Positions 1-6,671 of a stretch of DNA of 20,023 nucleotides are shown here, piece after piece. This stretch comes from CAYRUD01 sp964427425. Lineage in GTDB: Bacteria; Chlamydiota; Chlamydiia; Chlamydiales; FEN-1388. The stretch spans positions 1-20,023 of the forward strand of contig CAYRUD010000009.1 in assembly GCA_964427425.1 (NCBI GenBank), read 5' to 3'. The position numbers and the translations under genes were made by a program. The notes beneath the pieces are model-generated. The model did no database searches. It saw only the letters and a program-made list of their open reading frames with translations, and was not told the DNA's origin. The first letter of the stretch is position 1. Each line of letters opens with the position of its first letter.

Positions 1-4
1 TTCC

Positions 5-33
5 TTTTCAACTTTGTCTAAAGTCGGTATACT
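5..33 (+). promoter_or_regulatory. Promoter of the lysis operon, nearly leaderless
   Basis: A TTTTCA box (5-10) and a TATACT box (28-33) are separated by 17 bp. The ATG at 43 is only 9 nt behind the -10 box, so the transcript would start within a few nucleotides of the start codon. The -35 match is weak (4 of 6) and the -10 match is good (5 of 6). Confidence 0.5.
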
Positions 34-42
34 GGTCAGGAT

Positions 43-273
43 ATGCCGAAAACTCCTGCTGTAAACGTGGATCTTATCAATGAAAAAATCCAAAACATTC
101 GCGATGATGTCGATGATTTGGAAACTACTTTGAAGAAAGAATACACGCCACTTTCAACTACAACCGCCATCGACACTCGAGTAAAGAAGTTCGAGTCGCT
201 TTGGGATTGGGGGATTAAGATAGTGCTAGGTGCAATTCTTCTTGCTATACTGGCCGTAATAGGCTTGAAGTAA
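43..273 (+). CDS. Small coiled-coil protein with C-terminal membrane segment (XhlA-like)
   Basis: A 76-residue protein. Residues about 8-35 are charged and heptad-like and suit a short coiled coil. Residues about 54-74 form one hydrophobic transmembrane helix ending in Lys. This is the architecture of XhlA-type 'hemolysin' proteins that accompany phage holins and endolysins, and the gene heads an operon with an amidase and a holin-like gene. I infer a lysis accessory or membrane-anchoring role from shape and context, not from a diagnostic motif. The start follows a promoter by 9 nt, with only a weak AGGA-like sequence. The next gene begins immediately after the stop (TAATATG), suggesting coupled translation. 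It could instead be a small holin. Confidence 0.7.
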   Translation: MPKTPAVNVDLINEKIQNIRDDVDDLETTLKKEYTPLSTTTAIDTRVKKFESLWDWGIKIVLGAILLAILAVIGLK

Positions 274-274
274 T

Positions 275-961
275 ATGAAAAAAAACACATGGCTTGAAAC
301 TATTACCGCTCTTGCTTTCCTCTTTTTTGTAGGGATAGTGTTGTACTACTCTCTTTGGCCATTCAAAGTCACCACTCTCAACTCAATTGGCATTGACGCT
401 GCTGAGTATTGTCGCGGTGATTGGGCGCAGATAGACATGCGCTTTACGAAGCACATGGATGTGGAAGCAGAAGTAACCTGGTACATTGTGGATGGTGTGG
501 TATATGAGCTTGACTCACCAGGCATTTCTTGGCCACAGGGAGAAAACCATGTCATCATTCAAAAGCAGGTGCCACTTTCAATCAGACCTGGTAAGTACAA
601 CTTTCGCGTAACGCAGGAGTACAACATCCACCCATTTCACAAGACCATCACAAACACTTGGAACACCCCCACCTTTACGGTTAAGGATAGTGATGAGTGT
701 CCAAATAAAGAAGATGCCAGCAAAATCCCCGACCCAATCAGTCGGCCAGTTATCATTCAACCAACCCCTGTCCCCCAACCAATTCTTCAAGCTCCGCAAG
801 CGCAGAGCGCGGGTGACTCTGCACAGCCAGTTGAGCAGTCAACTACCGTGGTAACTGAGCAGCGAAGTGAACCTCAGACTTTTGCTTCAAAGCCAGAGAA
901 CACACCAATTAAAGATTTACTTGATGCAGTAGTTAAACCAGTGAAAGGATTATTGCCATGA
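275..961 (+). CDS. N-terminally anchored exported protein with Pro/Gln-rich tail
   Basis: A 228-residue protein not recognised as a named family. Residues about 9-29 form a hydrophobic signal anchor, placing the rest outside the membrane. Residues about 35-140 alternate hydrophobic and polar residues and look like a beta-sandwich (Ig-like) domain. Two cysteines (Cys46 and one near residue 142) could form a disulfide. Residues about 150-210 are rich in Pro, Gln and Ser and probably disordered. It lies between the coiled-coil/TM protein and the amidase, follows the first by TAATATG and overlaps the second by ATGA, so the three are probably translated together. A role in lysis, such as a spanin-like or envelope-binding partner of the amidase, is a guess from position. 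Confidence 0.65.
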   Translation: MKKNTWLETITALAFLFFVGIVLYYSLWPFKVTTLNSIGIDAAEYCRGDWAQIDMRFTKHMDVEAEVTWYIVDGVVYELDSPGISWPQGENHVIIQKQVPLSIRPGKYNFRVTQEYNIHPFHKTITNTWNTPTFTVKDSDECPNKEDASKIPDPISRPVIIQPTPVPQPILQAPQAQSAGDSAQPVEQSTTVVTEQRSEPQTFASKPENTPIKDLLDAVVKPVKGLLP

Positions 962-1767
962 CAATAAAACAAAATCTTGTCCCACAATCAAAGTGGCAAC
1001 TCAAATGTCCTCACCCGATGGAGGCAGTGGCAATTTGTGTTCACAACACGGCCAATGATGCGAGCGCTAAAAATGAAATCTCCTACATGGTGAACAACAC
1101 CAGCTCTACCTCATTCCATCTTGCCGTTGACGACATCGAAGCATGGCAAGGACTTCCACTTGATCGTGCGGGGTGGCATGCGGGGGACGGTGCAACGGGG
1201 GGTGGTAATCGAAAAACAATTGGTGTAGAAATCTGCTACTCTAAAAGTGGTGGCGAAAAGTTTGCTAAGGCAGAGGAAAACGCTGCTGAGTTGATCGCTC
1301 AGCTTCTAAAAGAACGGAATTGGGGCATTGAGCGCGTTAAGAAACACCAGGACTTTTCTGGAAAATACTGTCCTCGCCGCACACTTGATCTGGGGTGGGA
1401 GAGATTTTTACAAATGGTCAAGAAGAAATTGGAGGGTTCTATGGCAGACATGTACAAACTACCAAGTGGCAATCAGGTTGATCTCGCAAACCGCGACTCG
1501 AACATTGTGACCGCAAAAACTTGGGACGAAGTTATTCATCAAAAAATTTGGGTGAAGAAGTCCGAGGTGGATGCACTCGTTACTCAGGCTGAGAAGAAGG
1601 GTTATGAAAAAGGTTTTGAAGCTGGCAAGAACAGCGTCCCCACTGTTCCAACCCCCACTCCCGAACCCAAGCCAGTTGTTCCCGAAGGCTTTGAGGTCAA
1701 CGGAGTGCAGCTTGAATACATCGTTGATGGAGTAAAAGTTACAGAAAATTACGCAAAGAAAGGATAA
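958..1767 (+). CDS. Endolysin: N-acetylmuramoyl-L-alanine amidase (Amidase_2/PGRP fold)
   Basis: Peptidoglycan hydrolase that cleaves the amide bond between MurNAc and L-Ala to release progeny phage. The N-terminal domain (residues about 1-155) carries the zinc ligands expected for the T7 lysozyme/PGRP family: His29 (VHNTA), His130 (KHQDF) and Cys138, with Lys136 at the place of the catalytic Lys of T7 lysozyme. Residues 84-92 (NRKTIGVEI) match the conserved Amidase_2 core. Residues about 155-269 lack the catalytic motifs and include a Pro-rich linker (PTVPTPTPEPKP). This part may bind the cell wall, but I see no known wall-binding repeat. There is no signal peptide, so export should depend on a holin. 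The start overlaps the previous stop as ATGA, and the holin-like gene follows as TAATATG. Confidence 0.92.
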   Translation: MTIKQNLVPQSKWQLKCPHPMEAVAICVHNTANDASAKNEISYMVNNTSSTSFHLAVDDIEAWQGLPLDRAGWHAGDGATGGGNRKTIGVEICYSKSGGEKFAKAEENAAELIAQLLKERNWGIERVKKHQDFSGKYCPRRTLDLGWERFLQMVKKKLEGSMADMYKLPSGNQVDLANRDSNIVTAKTWDEVIHQKIWVKKSEVDALVTQAEKKGYEKGFEAGKNSVPTVPTPTPEPKPVVPEGFEVNGVQLEYIVDGVKVTENYAKKG

Positions 1768-1768
1768 T

Positions 1769-2011
1769 ATGGAAAGCACATTTATTGTTGGAGCCGTGAT
1801 TGGCTTCACCCAACTGGTTAAAAGTTTGTTCGACAGAGACTATCGAACCTGTGTGATTATCGTAGGAGCTGCGGTAATCGGTGGTTTGGCTGGTTTCTTC
1901 GGCATTGACGGAGTGACAGTTCCCACTGGTATCGTGCTTGGACTCACCGCAGCGGGGGTTGTTACCATCGCTCAAGCAGCTGGTGGACGAGCGATCAGTA
2001 AGACAAGTTAG
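1769..2011 (+). CDS. Holin-like small membrane protein
   Basis: An 80-residue, Gly/Ala/Val-rich hydrophobic protein with two or three membrane segments (roughly residues 5-20, 28-46 and 52-73) and a short polar C-terminus. Directly downstream of the amidase with TAATATG spacing, it fits a holin that permeabilises the cytoplasmic membrane so the endolysin can reach the wall. Holins have little sequence conservation, so the call rests on size, topology and position. The stop codon overlaps the left arm of the CIRCE-like inverted repeat at 2008-2034, so that element also marks the end of the lysis operon. Confidence 0.75.
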   Translation: MESTFIVGAVIGFTQLVKSLFDRDYRTCVIIVGAAVIGGLAGFFGIDGVTVPTGIVLGLTAAGVVTIAQAAGGRAISKTS

Positions 2012-2034
2012 CACTCCCCACTTCGGAGTGCTAT
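2008..2034. promoter_or_regulatory. CIRCE-like inverted repeat (candidate HrcA operator)
   Basis: TTAGCACTC (2008-2016), a 9-nt spacer, then GAGTGCTAT (2026-2034). The CIRCE consensus bound by the heat-shock repressor HrcA is TTAGCACTC-N9-GAGTGCTAA, so 17 of 18 defined bases match with the exact spacer. It lies between the holin-like gene and mazG. An RNA hairpin of the same bases could act as a terminator, but the downstream sequence (ATGTTTGG) has no proper U tract. A second such site is at 19541-19567. Confidence 0.6.
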
Positions 2035-2084
2035 GTTTGGTGAAACTGTATTTCCGTTGAACAATCAATTAAAATTGGAGGCTT

Positions 2085-2507
2085 ATGTCGCGACTTGAAC
2101 ATGCGATTGAGGGTATCAGAACCCAACAAGAACATCGCCGTGTGTGGCAAGAAGGTGACAGTGCCGAAAAAATAGCGAACTACATTGTTGAAGAGTCGGG
2201 TGAATTGGTCGAAGCTATCAATGAATCTTTTGTTACGGGGGATGTTTTCAGTGTGGCTAGTGAGATTGCTGATATTTTGTTTCTCGCGCACAGGTTGTGT
2301 GATGAGTTGGGGTTTGATGCTGCGGATTTGATTGAAATGAAAACCCTGCGCAACTCCATGAAGTATAACGATGCCACACTCAACAATGGCTACTCACCTC
2401 CCGAAGCAGCGCTTATGGCCAAGAGTATGTGGAAAGCTATGGGCGGAGATGTGGCCTTCTCACACGCCTACCTAGAGTGTATAGTGGTTGGTAGCCATGA
2501 TAGTTAA
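2085..2507 (+). CDS. MazG-like nucleotide pyrophosphohydrolase
   Basis: A 140-residue all-alpha NTP-PPase of the MazG superfamily, which hydrolyses (d)NTPs or alarmone-like nucleotides to monophosphates using Mg2+. The metal-binding signature is visible: Glu36-Glu37 and Glu40 (EESGE), then Glu60 and Asp63 (SEIADI) on the following helix. Phage MazG proteins are thought to adjust host nucleotide pools or starvation signalling during infection. The ATG at 2085 is preceded by GGAGG at good spacing. The gene lies 50 nt after the CIRCE-like element and overlaps the RusA gene start. Its C-terminal 40 residues (from about Tyr101) are not part of the core fold, and I do not recognise them. Confidence 0.85.
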   Translation: MSRLEHAIEGIRTQQEHRRVWQEGDSAEKIANYIVEESGELVEAINESFVTGDVFSVASEIADILFLAHRLCDELGFDAADLIEMKTLRNSMKYNDATLNNGYSPPEAALMAKSMWKAMGGDVAFSHAYLECIVVGSHDS

Positions 2508-2874
2508 AACTTTTTTTATCCCAGGAAATGTACCCAGCTCAAAAAACGGCAAGCAGTGGACTGGCCGTTATTTTGTGTTTAGTAAAGCAACAAAGGAGTA
2601 TCAAAAGAACTCTCGCGACTGGTACTTGTTATACAGGGATGAGTTTCAAAAAGCAGTGGCAGAGCTTCCCAAACCACTCATTTTAGAGTTTGAGTTTGTC
2701 AGAGACAGTAGGCGTAAGTTTGACTATGTGAACCCGCTACAAACGGTACAAGACTTTATGGTTGATGCAGGGTGGGTGGAGGACGATAACGCGGATGAAA
2801 TAATCCCCAGGTTTCGTCCTTACCGCTATGATAAAGAGAAACCTGGGGTTTATATTGACGTGATTAGTGAGTAG
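2497..2874 (+). CDS. rusA: RusA-family Holliday junction resolvase
   Basis: A 125-residue structure-specific endonuclease that resolves Holliday junctions and branched replication intermediates before packaging. The core runs from RRKFDYVN (about 72-79) through the QDFMVDAGWVEDDNAD segment (about 85-100), typical of phage RusA proteins of the 'FDYVN...Q..D.....AG...DDNAD' type. Asp76, Asp86 and Asp96/Asp97 are the likely metal ligands. The N-terminal IPGNVPSSKN motif is also characteristic. I chose the ATG at 2497, inside the end of mazG, rather than a TTG three codons upstream. The 3' end overlaps by 11 nt the 3' end of the convergent membrane-protein gene, and no terminator separates them. 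Confidence 0.85.
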   Translation: MIVKTFFIPGNVPSSKNGKQWTGRYFVFSKATKEYQKNSRDWYLLYRDEFQKAVAELPKPLILEFEFVRDSRRKFDYVNPLQTVQDFMVDAGWVEDDNADEIIPRFRPYRYDKEKPGVYIDVISE

Positions 2875-3214
2875 CTTTTTTTGAACCGTCAGAACCAGAG
2901 GTCTTGACTTTTTCTTTTTTATCAACTTTTTTGACCACAACCCTCACACCTTTACTTTCCATCGCTTCGGCAGTCTTGATGATGTCGAGGATCATGTCGG
3001 TGAGTTTGTGCCAACTGCACAACACCTCATCAAGTAGCTGGCCTTGTTTGTAGAGCATAGCTCCAAAGATAGCAGCGCCTAAGTTGAACCCAAGCAAGAG
3101 TCCGTCCCAAAGTGTGCCATCAAACCAACCCCCTTCCACAGTTACCTGTGCTGAAACTAGGGCGACCAGTCCGAGTTGAAGTGCAATTAAAAGCACTCGA
3201 ATATCAATTTTCAT
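2864..3214 (-). CDS. Small two-TM protein with charged C-terminal tail, unknown
   Basis: A 116-residue protein I do not recognise. Residues about 5-22 form a hydrophobic signal or transmembrane segment, and residues about 34-57 a second Gly-rich membrane segment. The region about 58-85 is helical, and the last 30 residues are rich in Lys and Ser and probably cytoplasmic. The start has a strong RBS (AAAGGAGCAAA before ATG) directly after the ParB-like gene's stop, so the two form an operon. As the last gene of the leftward cluster it overlaps the convergent rusA gene tail to tail by 11 nt. The topology would allow an extra holin or an envelope protein, but nothing in the sequence decides this. 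Confidence 0.6.
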   Translation of the reverse strand: MKIDIRVLLIALQLGLVALVSAQVTVEGGWFDGTLWDGLLLGFNLGAAIFGAMLYKQGQLLDEVLCSWHKLTDMILDIIKTAEAMESKGVRVVVKKVDKKEKVKTSGSDGSKKATH

Positions 3215-3223
3215 TTTGCTCCT

Positions 3224-3937
3224 TTAGTACAGGCGTGTCCGTACTTTATTGTTGTAGTTATAAATATCCTCAAGCGTTCGGAGGTAGTCACGCACACTCT
3301 CATACGCTGGGATTTGTTTGGTATAGGTGCCAAGTTTTTCACTCATTCTCTCCCAATCCATTTCTGGGTTGCCAAGCAGTGAAAACACCGCACGGACAAA
3401 CCCCCTACTTCGGCGCACCTGCTGAGAGGTGTGTTGGTGGAAGAGCTTGATTTTTTCTACCACTTCGTAGGCTTTGTCAAGCGAGGTAACTTCAAAACCA
3501 CCATCCTTGAAACGTGCCAAGTGGCCACCATTATTTCGACCACCCGACAACAACCACACGGCGATACTCATGGGCAGGTCTTGGTTTTCATAGAACTTTT
3601 TGAGGATCTGGTAATGCTTGTTTCCTTGAGAGGCAAAGCTCTCGGCGTAGTCTTGAAGCGTCCACTGTTTTTGATGAGCGTTGAGTTGCTGCACCACTCT
3701 GACAGTGGCACCTTCAACCGTGACGTATGACACCTCCACGCCCAAGCTCTGAGCTGCCAGTAATCGGTGCTGGCCGTCAATCACTTGCATGTCCTCATTC
3801 ACAATGATGGGGTTAGCAGAGAGGAGGTTTTGGCGAGCAATACTTGCTGCCAATTTCTTCACATGGTCATCGCTAATGGCGCGGTTGCCTTTGATGTTTT
3901 TGAAGATTTTATATTTTTTAGTAGAGATAATGTTTAT
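3224..3937 (-). CDS. ParB-like nuclease-domain protein (probable non-canonical AUA start)
   Basis: A ParB/sulfiredoxin-fold protein. The conserved core IDGQHRLLAAQSLGV and the preceding helix HVKKLAASI with PIIVNED are typical. The first ATG/GTG/TTG codon in frame is GTG at 3862, which would cut into this domain and has no ribosome binding site. Reading upstream in frame restores a typical ParB beginning (KYKIFKNIKGNRAISDDH) before an in-frame TAA. An AAAGGAAG sequence lies about 9 nt ahead of an ATA codon at 3937-3935, so I infer initiation at AUA (or AUU at 3931-3929), giving about 237 residues. The C-terminal 150 residues are helical and unrecognised. Phage ParB-like proteins may bind DNA, partition or modify; the role here is unknown. 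Confidence 0.75.
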   Translation of the reverse strand: MNIISTKKYKIFKNIKGNRAISDDHVKKLAASIARQNLLSANPIIVNEDMQVIDGQHRLLAAQSLGVEVSYVTVEGATVRVVQQLNAHQKQWTLQDYAESFASQGNKHYQILKKFYENQDLPMSIAVWLLSGGRNNGGHLARFKDGGFEVTSLDKAYEVVEKIKLFHQHTSQQVRRSRGFVRAVFSLLGNPEMDWERMSEKLGTYTKQIPAYESVRDYLRTLEDIYNYNNKVRTRLY

Positions 3938-3951
3938 GGCTTATCTTCCTT

Positions 3952-4215
3952 TCAATTGCTCGGCATGGTGAATGGCTCGTACACCACTTGGCCGTATTTG
4001 TTTTTAGTTTTGAGCCACTTGCGCACCTTCCCTACAAAGGGAAGTGTTACCTTGTTTTTGCGCATGAGTCTGCGCGCCTCAGTGCGACATTTCCCGTGGA
4101 AGTACACCTGCTGGTCTGGGTTGACATAGAGCAGTTTGCCTTCCGCATTGACCACGTTTTTACCAAGTGATGCTTTCACGGGTTCACCACAATGAAGGCA
4201 GAGTTGTTGTGCCAT
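3952..4215 (-). CDS. Small zinc-finger-like protein
   Basis: An 87-residue basic protein. Cys6-x2-Cys9 and His40-x2-Cys43 form a plausible four-ligand zinc site, and the tail (RKWLKTKNKYGQ) is strongly basic, so nucleic-acid binding is likely. I cannot assign a family. The start has a clear RBS (AAAGGAGAACT before ATG). The TGA stop is followed within a few bases by the AAAGGAAG site that appears to serve the ParB-like gene, so those two are probably coupled. It is 9 nt downstream of the small membrane-protein gene and probably transcribed from the promoter at 4435-4463. Confidence 0.65.
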   Translation of the reverse strand: MAQQLCLHCGEPVKASLGKNVVNAEGKLLYVNPDQQVYFHGKCRTEARRLMRKNKVTLPFVGKVRKWLKTKNKYGQVVYEPFTMPSN

Positions 4216-4224
4216 AGTTCTCCT

Positions 4225-4410
4225 TTATTTTCTGAGTAATTGAATAGCTGCTAATGGGATCGCACCAAAGATACACACACCCGCAATAATGAGGGCGGTT
4301 TCAGTGATGCCAAAGTTGATGGCCTTGTCACTGATCTCTTCGATGGTAATAAGCAGGAATGGCACCCAAATACCGAGAACCAAAACGGCTGCTAAGATTT
4401 TATTTTTCAT
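4225..4410 (-). CDS. Small two-TM protein expressed from its own promoter
   Basis: A 61-residue hydrophobic protein with membrane helices at about residues 4-22 and 36-56 joined by an acidic loop (EEISDK). The ATG at 4410 is preceded by AGAAAGGAGCAAAGCCT and by a strong promoter (TTGCAA-N17-TATAAT) whose start site would fall about 18 nt upstream of the ATG. Function is unknown; the size and topology resemble small phage membrane proteins, including some holins. Its reading frame is open upstream and continuous with a zinc-finger gene starting at 4563, so a longer in-frame product can also exist. Confidence 0.7.
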   Translation of the reverse strand: MKNKILAAVLVLGIWVPFLLITIEEISDKAINFGITETALIIAGVCIFGAIPLAAIQLLRK

Positions 4411-4563
4411 AGGCTTTGCTCCTTTCTGTGAAGTATTATACCCCCTACTAACACGCTTTGCAATAGGGGTGGGTTTATCCAGCCAACTACACCCCTTACT
4501 ATGGTTAGAACCTGTTTGCACGTTGCACTCAGGGCATCGACCTTTTCGACTCCAGCGTTTCAT
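4225..4563 (-). CDS. Zinc-finger protein fused in frame to the two-TM protein
   Basis: Initiation at the ATG at 4563, which overlaps the previous gene's TGA as ATGA, gives a 112-residue product. Residues 1-51 are basic and contain Cys10-x2-Cys13...His21-x3-Cys25, a compact zinc-binding pattern. Residues 52-112 are the two-TM protein described separately. The link QKGAKP is the translation of the ribosome binding site used by the internal start. Either one gene makes two products from two starts, or a zinc-finger gene has lost its stop and now reads into its neighbour. The ATGA coupling and the intact Cys/His pattern argue that the upstream part is translated. Confidence 0.55.
   Translation of the reverse strand: MKRWSRKGRCPECNVQTGSNHSKGCSWLDKPTPIAKRVSRGYNTSQKGAKPMKNKILAAVLVLGIWVPFLLITIEEISDKAINFGITETALIIAGVCIFGAIPLAAIQLLRK
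4435..4463 (-). promoter_or_regulatory. Strong sigma70-type promoter inside the zinc-finger ORF
   Basis: Reading the minus strand, TTGCAA (4463-4458), 17 bp, then TATAAT (4440-4435). The spacer ends in GGGGG directly before the -10 box, as in the promoter at 7045-7074. It would serve the genes from 4410 leftwards, down to the membrane protein at 2864. Confidence 0.75.
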
Positions 4564-4820
4564 TTTCGGTACCTCGCTAGGGCAGGGGGGGTGCAAGGAA
4601 CTAACTCTTCCACCAACTCCATGTCAATAATTTTCTTCCCATTTGAGCGGGTCATTTCAGGTGTCCAATCAACACTAGCATGGTAGATCGCCCAATCATG
4701 GACTTGCCCGCGCGTTGCGACCCAGCGAAACTCTTCCCCGCTGTCAGTCTCGTAAATACCTTTGGCAAAAATCCCAGGCTTCATGCGCCTAAGATCCGTT
4801 AGTGTCAGTCGGCTTTGCAT
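4560..4820 (-). CDS. Conserved-looking phage protein, unknown
   Basis: An 86-residue protein I cannot assign. It is compact and rich in aromatic residues (FRWVATRGQVHDWAIYHASVDW), suggesting a small alpha/beta fold. It has no signal peptide or membrane helix. The ATG at 4820 is preceded by AGAAAGGAGCAAG, the same RBS style as its neighbours. It overlaps the 3' end of the 71-residue gene upstream by 32 nt, and its TGA overlaps the next ATG as ATGA. The tight packing suggests a non-essential early protein of the replication operon, which is inference from context only. Confidence 0.6.
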   Translation of the reverse strand: MQSRLTLTDLRRMKPGIFAKGIYETDSGEEFRWVATRGQVHDWAIYHASVDWTPEMTRSNGKKIIDMELVEELVPCTPPALARYRK

Positions 4821-5004
4821 CTTGCTCCTTTCTTAGCATGGCTAGTAATTCCTCAACCGTTTTTTGTCGGATGAGAAAAGCTATTTCAATCAACACAGAT
4901 TGTAGCTCTGATACTGATAATTCTCGAATACCATCAAGTACCTTGGTAAAGGTGGGACTTGATGGGACTCCCATTAAATTAGTAGGTGTAGACTTTTCGT
5001 TCAC
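4789..5004 (-). CDS. Small helical protein, unknown
   Basis: A 71-residue protein. I chose the GTG at 5004 because AAAGGGGGG lies 7 nt upstream; upstream ATG/GTG codons lack a ribosome binding site and overlap the helicase gene further. The gene still overlaps the helicase 3' end by 26 nt. Residues about 18-60 form amphipathic helices (VLDGIRELSVSELQSVLIEI followed by a second helix), and the tail is polar. It could be a protein-protein adaptor for the helicase, but nothing in the sequence shows that. Confidence 0.55.
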   Translation of the reverse strand: MNEKSTPTNLMGVPSSPTFTKVLDGIRELSVSELQSVLIEIAFLIRQKTVEELLAMLRKEQDAKPTDTNGS

Positions 5005-6199
5005 GTTCAACCCCCCTTTCAATTTTGTGTTCATATAATGCTCGGTTGTGCCAGATACCACCTGAACTTACGAGTTCCCAACCCGTTGTTCTACGCTCGA
5101 GCTTGATCGTCTCAATCTCGCCGATAGTTTTTACAGTGCTGGTTACATCAATAACTTTGCAGGTAGTTTTCCCAGGAGCTTTGCGTACTCCACGCCCAAG
5201 CATCTGGTAGTAAAGTCCAATGCTGCGGGTTGGTCGAGCCAGCACTATGCAGTCAAGCTCGGGGTGGTCAAACCCCGTAGTTAGCACTCCCACGTTGAAC
5301 ACCATCTTAATTTGTCCAGTGCGGAAGTCCGAGATAATGCGCTCGCGCTTCCGTGCGGGGGTTGTTCCCGTCACCACTGCGGAACCTGGGATTGCTTCGG
5401 CCAATGTCTCGGCTTGAAGGATTGAAGAACAAAACACCAGGATAGAGGTGCCAACTTCCAGCGCATGCGCTAGCGCCTCTTCTAAGCCACCATTTTCGGA
5501 CAGTATTGCTTCATAGGCAGTGAGGTCAAAATCACTCTTTGAGCGGTTGGTAGGAAGCTGTGACTGCTCAATCTTGCTCATGTCGATGTACTCAAGCGGG
5601 GAAAGGTAGCCTTGCTCAACCAGCTCCCCGTTGTTGATGTTGAATACGATCCGACTCCAAAACTTTTCTTTGATGCGGTTGATGAGTTTGGTGGTGGTAA
5701 TAGCTCGATACCCCCACGGAGCAGTCACATAATTCTGTGCCATGCGATAGGGTGTGGCTGTGAGTCCAATTACTTTTGGGTTGCCTATGGCTTTGAGAAA
5801 CTTGGTGAACATGCCCTGCAAGTTCTTCGGGTTTACTAAGTGGCACTCATCAATGATGACAGTGCGGAAGTGCATGAATTGTTCGGGTTTCTTATAGATA
5901 CTTTGGATGGTGGCAAACGTGTAGTGGCCAACATTTTTTTCACCCATTGAAGCCGAATAAATCCCAATCTCCCACGGGTCAACAAACGCTGAGAGCTTGG
6001 CATAGTTTTGTTCAAGGATTTCTTTTGACGGCTGTAAAATTAGCAGTGGCTCATCAAGTCTGCTAGATAATTCCGCAATCACAATAGACTTCCCCGCACC
6101 CGTAGGTAACACGCAGATGTCATTCCCTGGAAGGTCGCGCGCCCAAACGAGTTTGTCTACGGCTTGTTGCTGGTAGGGTCGAAGGTCGAAGGGTGTCAT
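4979..6199 (-). CDS. Superfamily 2 DNA/RNA helicase (DEAD/DEAH type)
   Basis: A 406-residue ATP-dependent helicase with all core motifs: LRPYQ near the N-terminus (Q-motif-like, residues 6-10), Walker A PTGAGKS (32-38), motif II DECH (117-120), motif III TATPYR (147-152) and motif VI QMLGRGVRKAPGK (about 333-345). The layout is that of compact phage helicases related to UvsW, RadD and the type III restriction helicase core, which act on branched DNA at replication forks or in recombination. No nuclease or other accessory domain is visible. The ATG at 6199 overlaps the end of the preceding gene as ATGA. In this operon it sits with the primase-helicase and initiator, so a replication or repair role fits. 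Confidence 0.9.
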   Translation of the reverse strand: MTPFDLRPYQQQAVDKLVWARDLPGNDICVLPTGAGKSIVIAELSSRLDEPLLILQPSKEILEQNYAKLSAFVDPWEIGIYSASMGEKNVGHYTFATIQSIYKKPEQFMHFRTVIIDECHLVNPKNLQGMFTKFLKAIGNPKVIGLTATPYRMAQNYVTAPWGYRAITTTKLINRIKEKFWSRIVFNINNGELVEQGYLSPLEYIDMSKIEQSQLPTNRSKSDFDLTAYEAILSENGGLEEALAHALEVGTSILVFCSSILQAETLAEAIPGSAVVTGTTPARKRERIISDFRTGQIKMVFNVGVLTTGFDHPELDCIVLARPTRSIGLYYQMLGRGVRKAPGKTTCKVIDVTSTVKTIGEIETIKLERRTTGWELVSSGGIWHNRALYEHKIERGVERERKVYTY

Positions 6200-6663
6200 T
6201 TTCCCCCTCCAAATAATTCGTAGTAATCCTCTTCAAGCAACTCCCAGATTTTGTCGCTACCCTCACGAATAAGGATCTCCATAAACTTTTCTGCTCTTAA
6301 TGCAGATCCATCACCATAACAAGCCTCACCATCCAACCAGTCGCAGTTATCGCGCTTCCAGTCTTTTTGGTAATCATCAAGTGGTTTGTAAGAGTGGTAG
6401 CCAACATCGGCACCCATTGGGTACATCGGCTTCTGGTTGAAGTCGTAAATAAAGGCATTTACCCCATGCTTAGCAATTTGTTCTTTCATAACCTCTGGTA
6501 AATAAAACCCTGTGTAAAAAGTAAAATGAACTGCACCACCCTTTCCCTTCAAAACCATAAAGCACTGAACTGCTCCGATGCCATAGTTTTTCTTTGGGTC
6601 GGGATCTCGCTTATCAAAAGCTGGTGTGAACTTTACAATGCGTTCGAGTTTTTCTTTTTTCAT
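6196..6663 (-). CDS. Conserved phage hypothetical protein
   Basis: A 155-residue protein of the type found in early regions of many phages. The opening FTPAFDKRDPDPKKNYGIG followed by a hydrophobic beta-rich stretch (AVHFTFYTGFYLP) is distinctive, and I recall it from uncharacterised phage proteins, but no function is known to me. Cysteines near residues 34, 106 and 114 and acidic patches could bind metal, but no catalytic motif is obvious. I start at the ATG at 6663, preceded by GAAAGGATTT, and not at an in-frame codon 32 residues upstream, because that stretch overlaps the well-formed 46-residue gene at 6672-6812. The stop is coupled to the helicase start. Confidence 0.75.
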   Translation of the reverse strand: MKKEKLERIVKFTPAFDKRDPDPKKNYGIGAVQCFMVLKGKGGAVHFTFYTGFYLPEVMKEQIAKHGVNAFIYDFNQKPMYPMGADVGYHSYKPLDDYQKDWKRDNCDWLDGEACYGDGSALRAEKFMEILIREGSDKIWELLEEDYYELFGGGK

Positions 6664-6671
6664 AAATCCTT

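Noticed and set aside
1967..1995. Inverted repeat ATCGCTC/GAGCGAT near the end of the holin-like gene
   Set aside because: A 7-bp arm with a 15-nt loop inside coding sequence; not clearly above chance, and no U tract follows.
5281..5289. A third TTAGCACTC half-site
   Set aside because: It is inside the helicase coding sequence, and the matching half at the CIRCE spacing is absent; a single 9-mer of this kind is plausible by chance.
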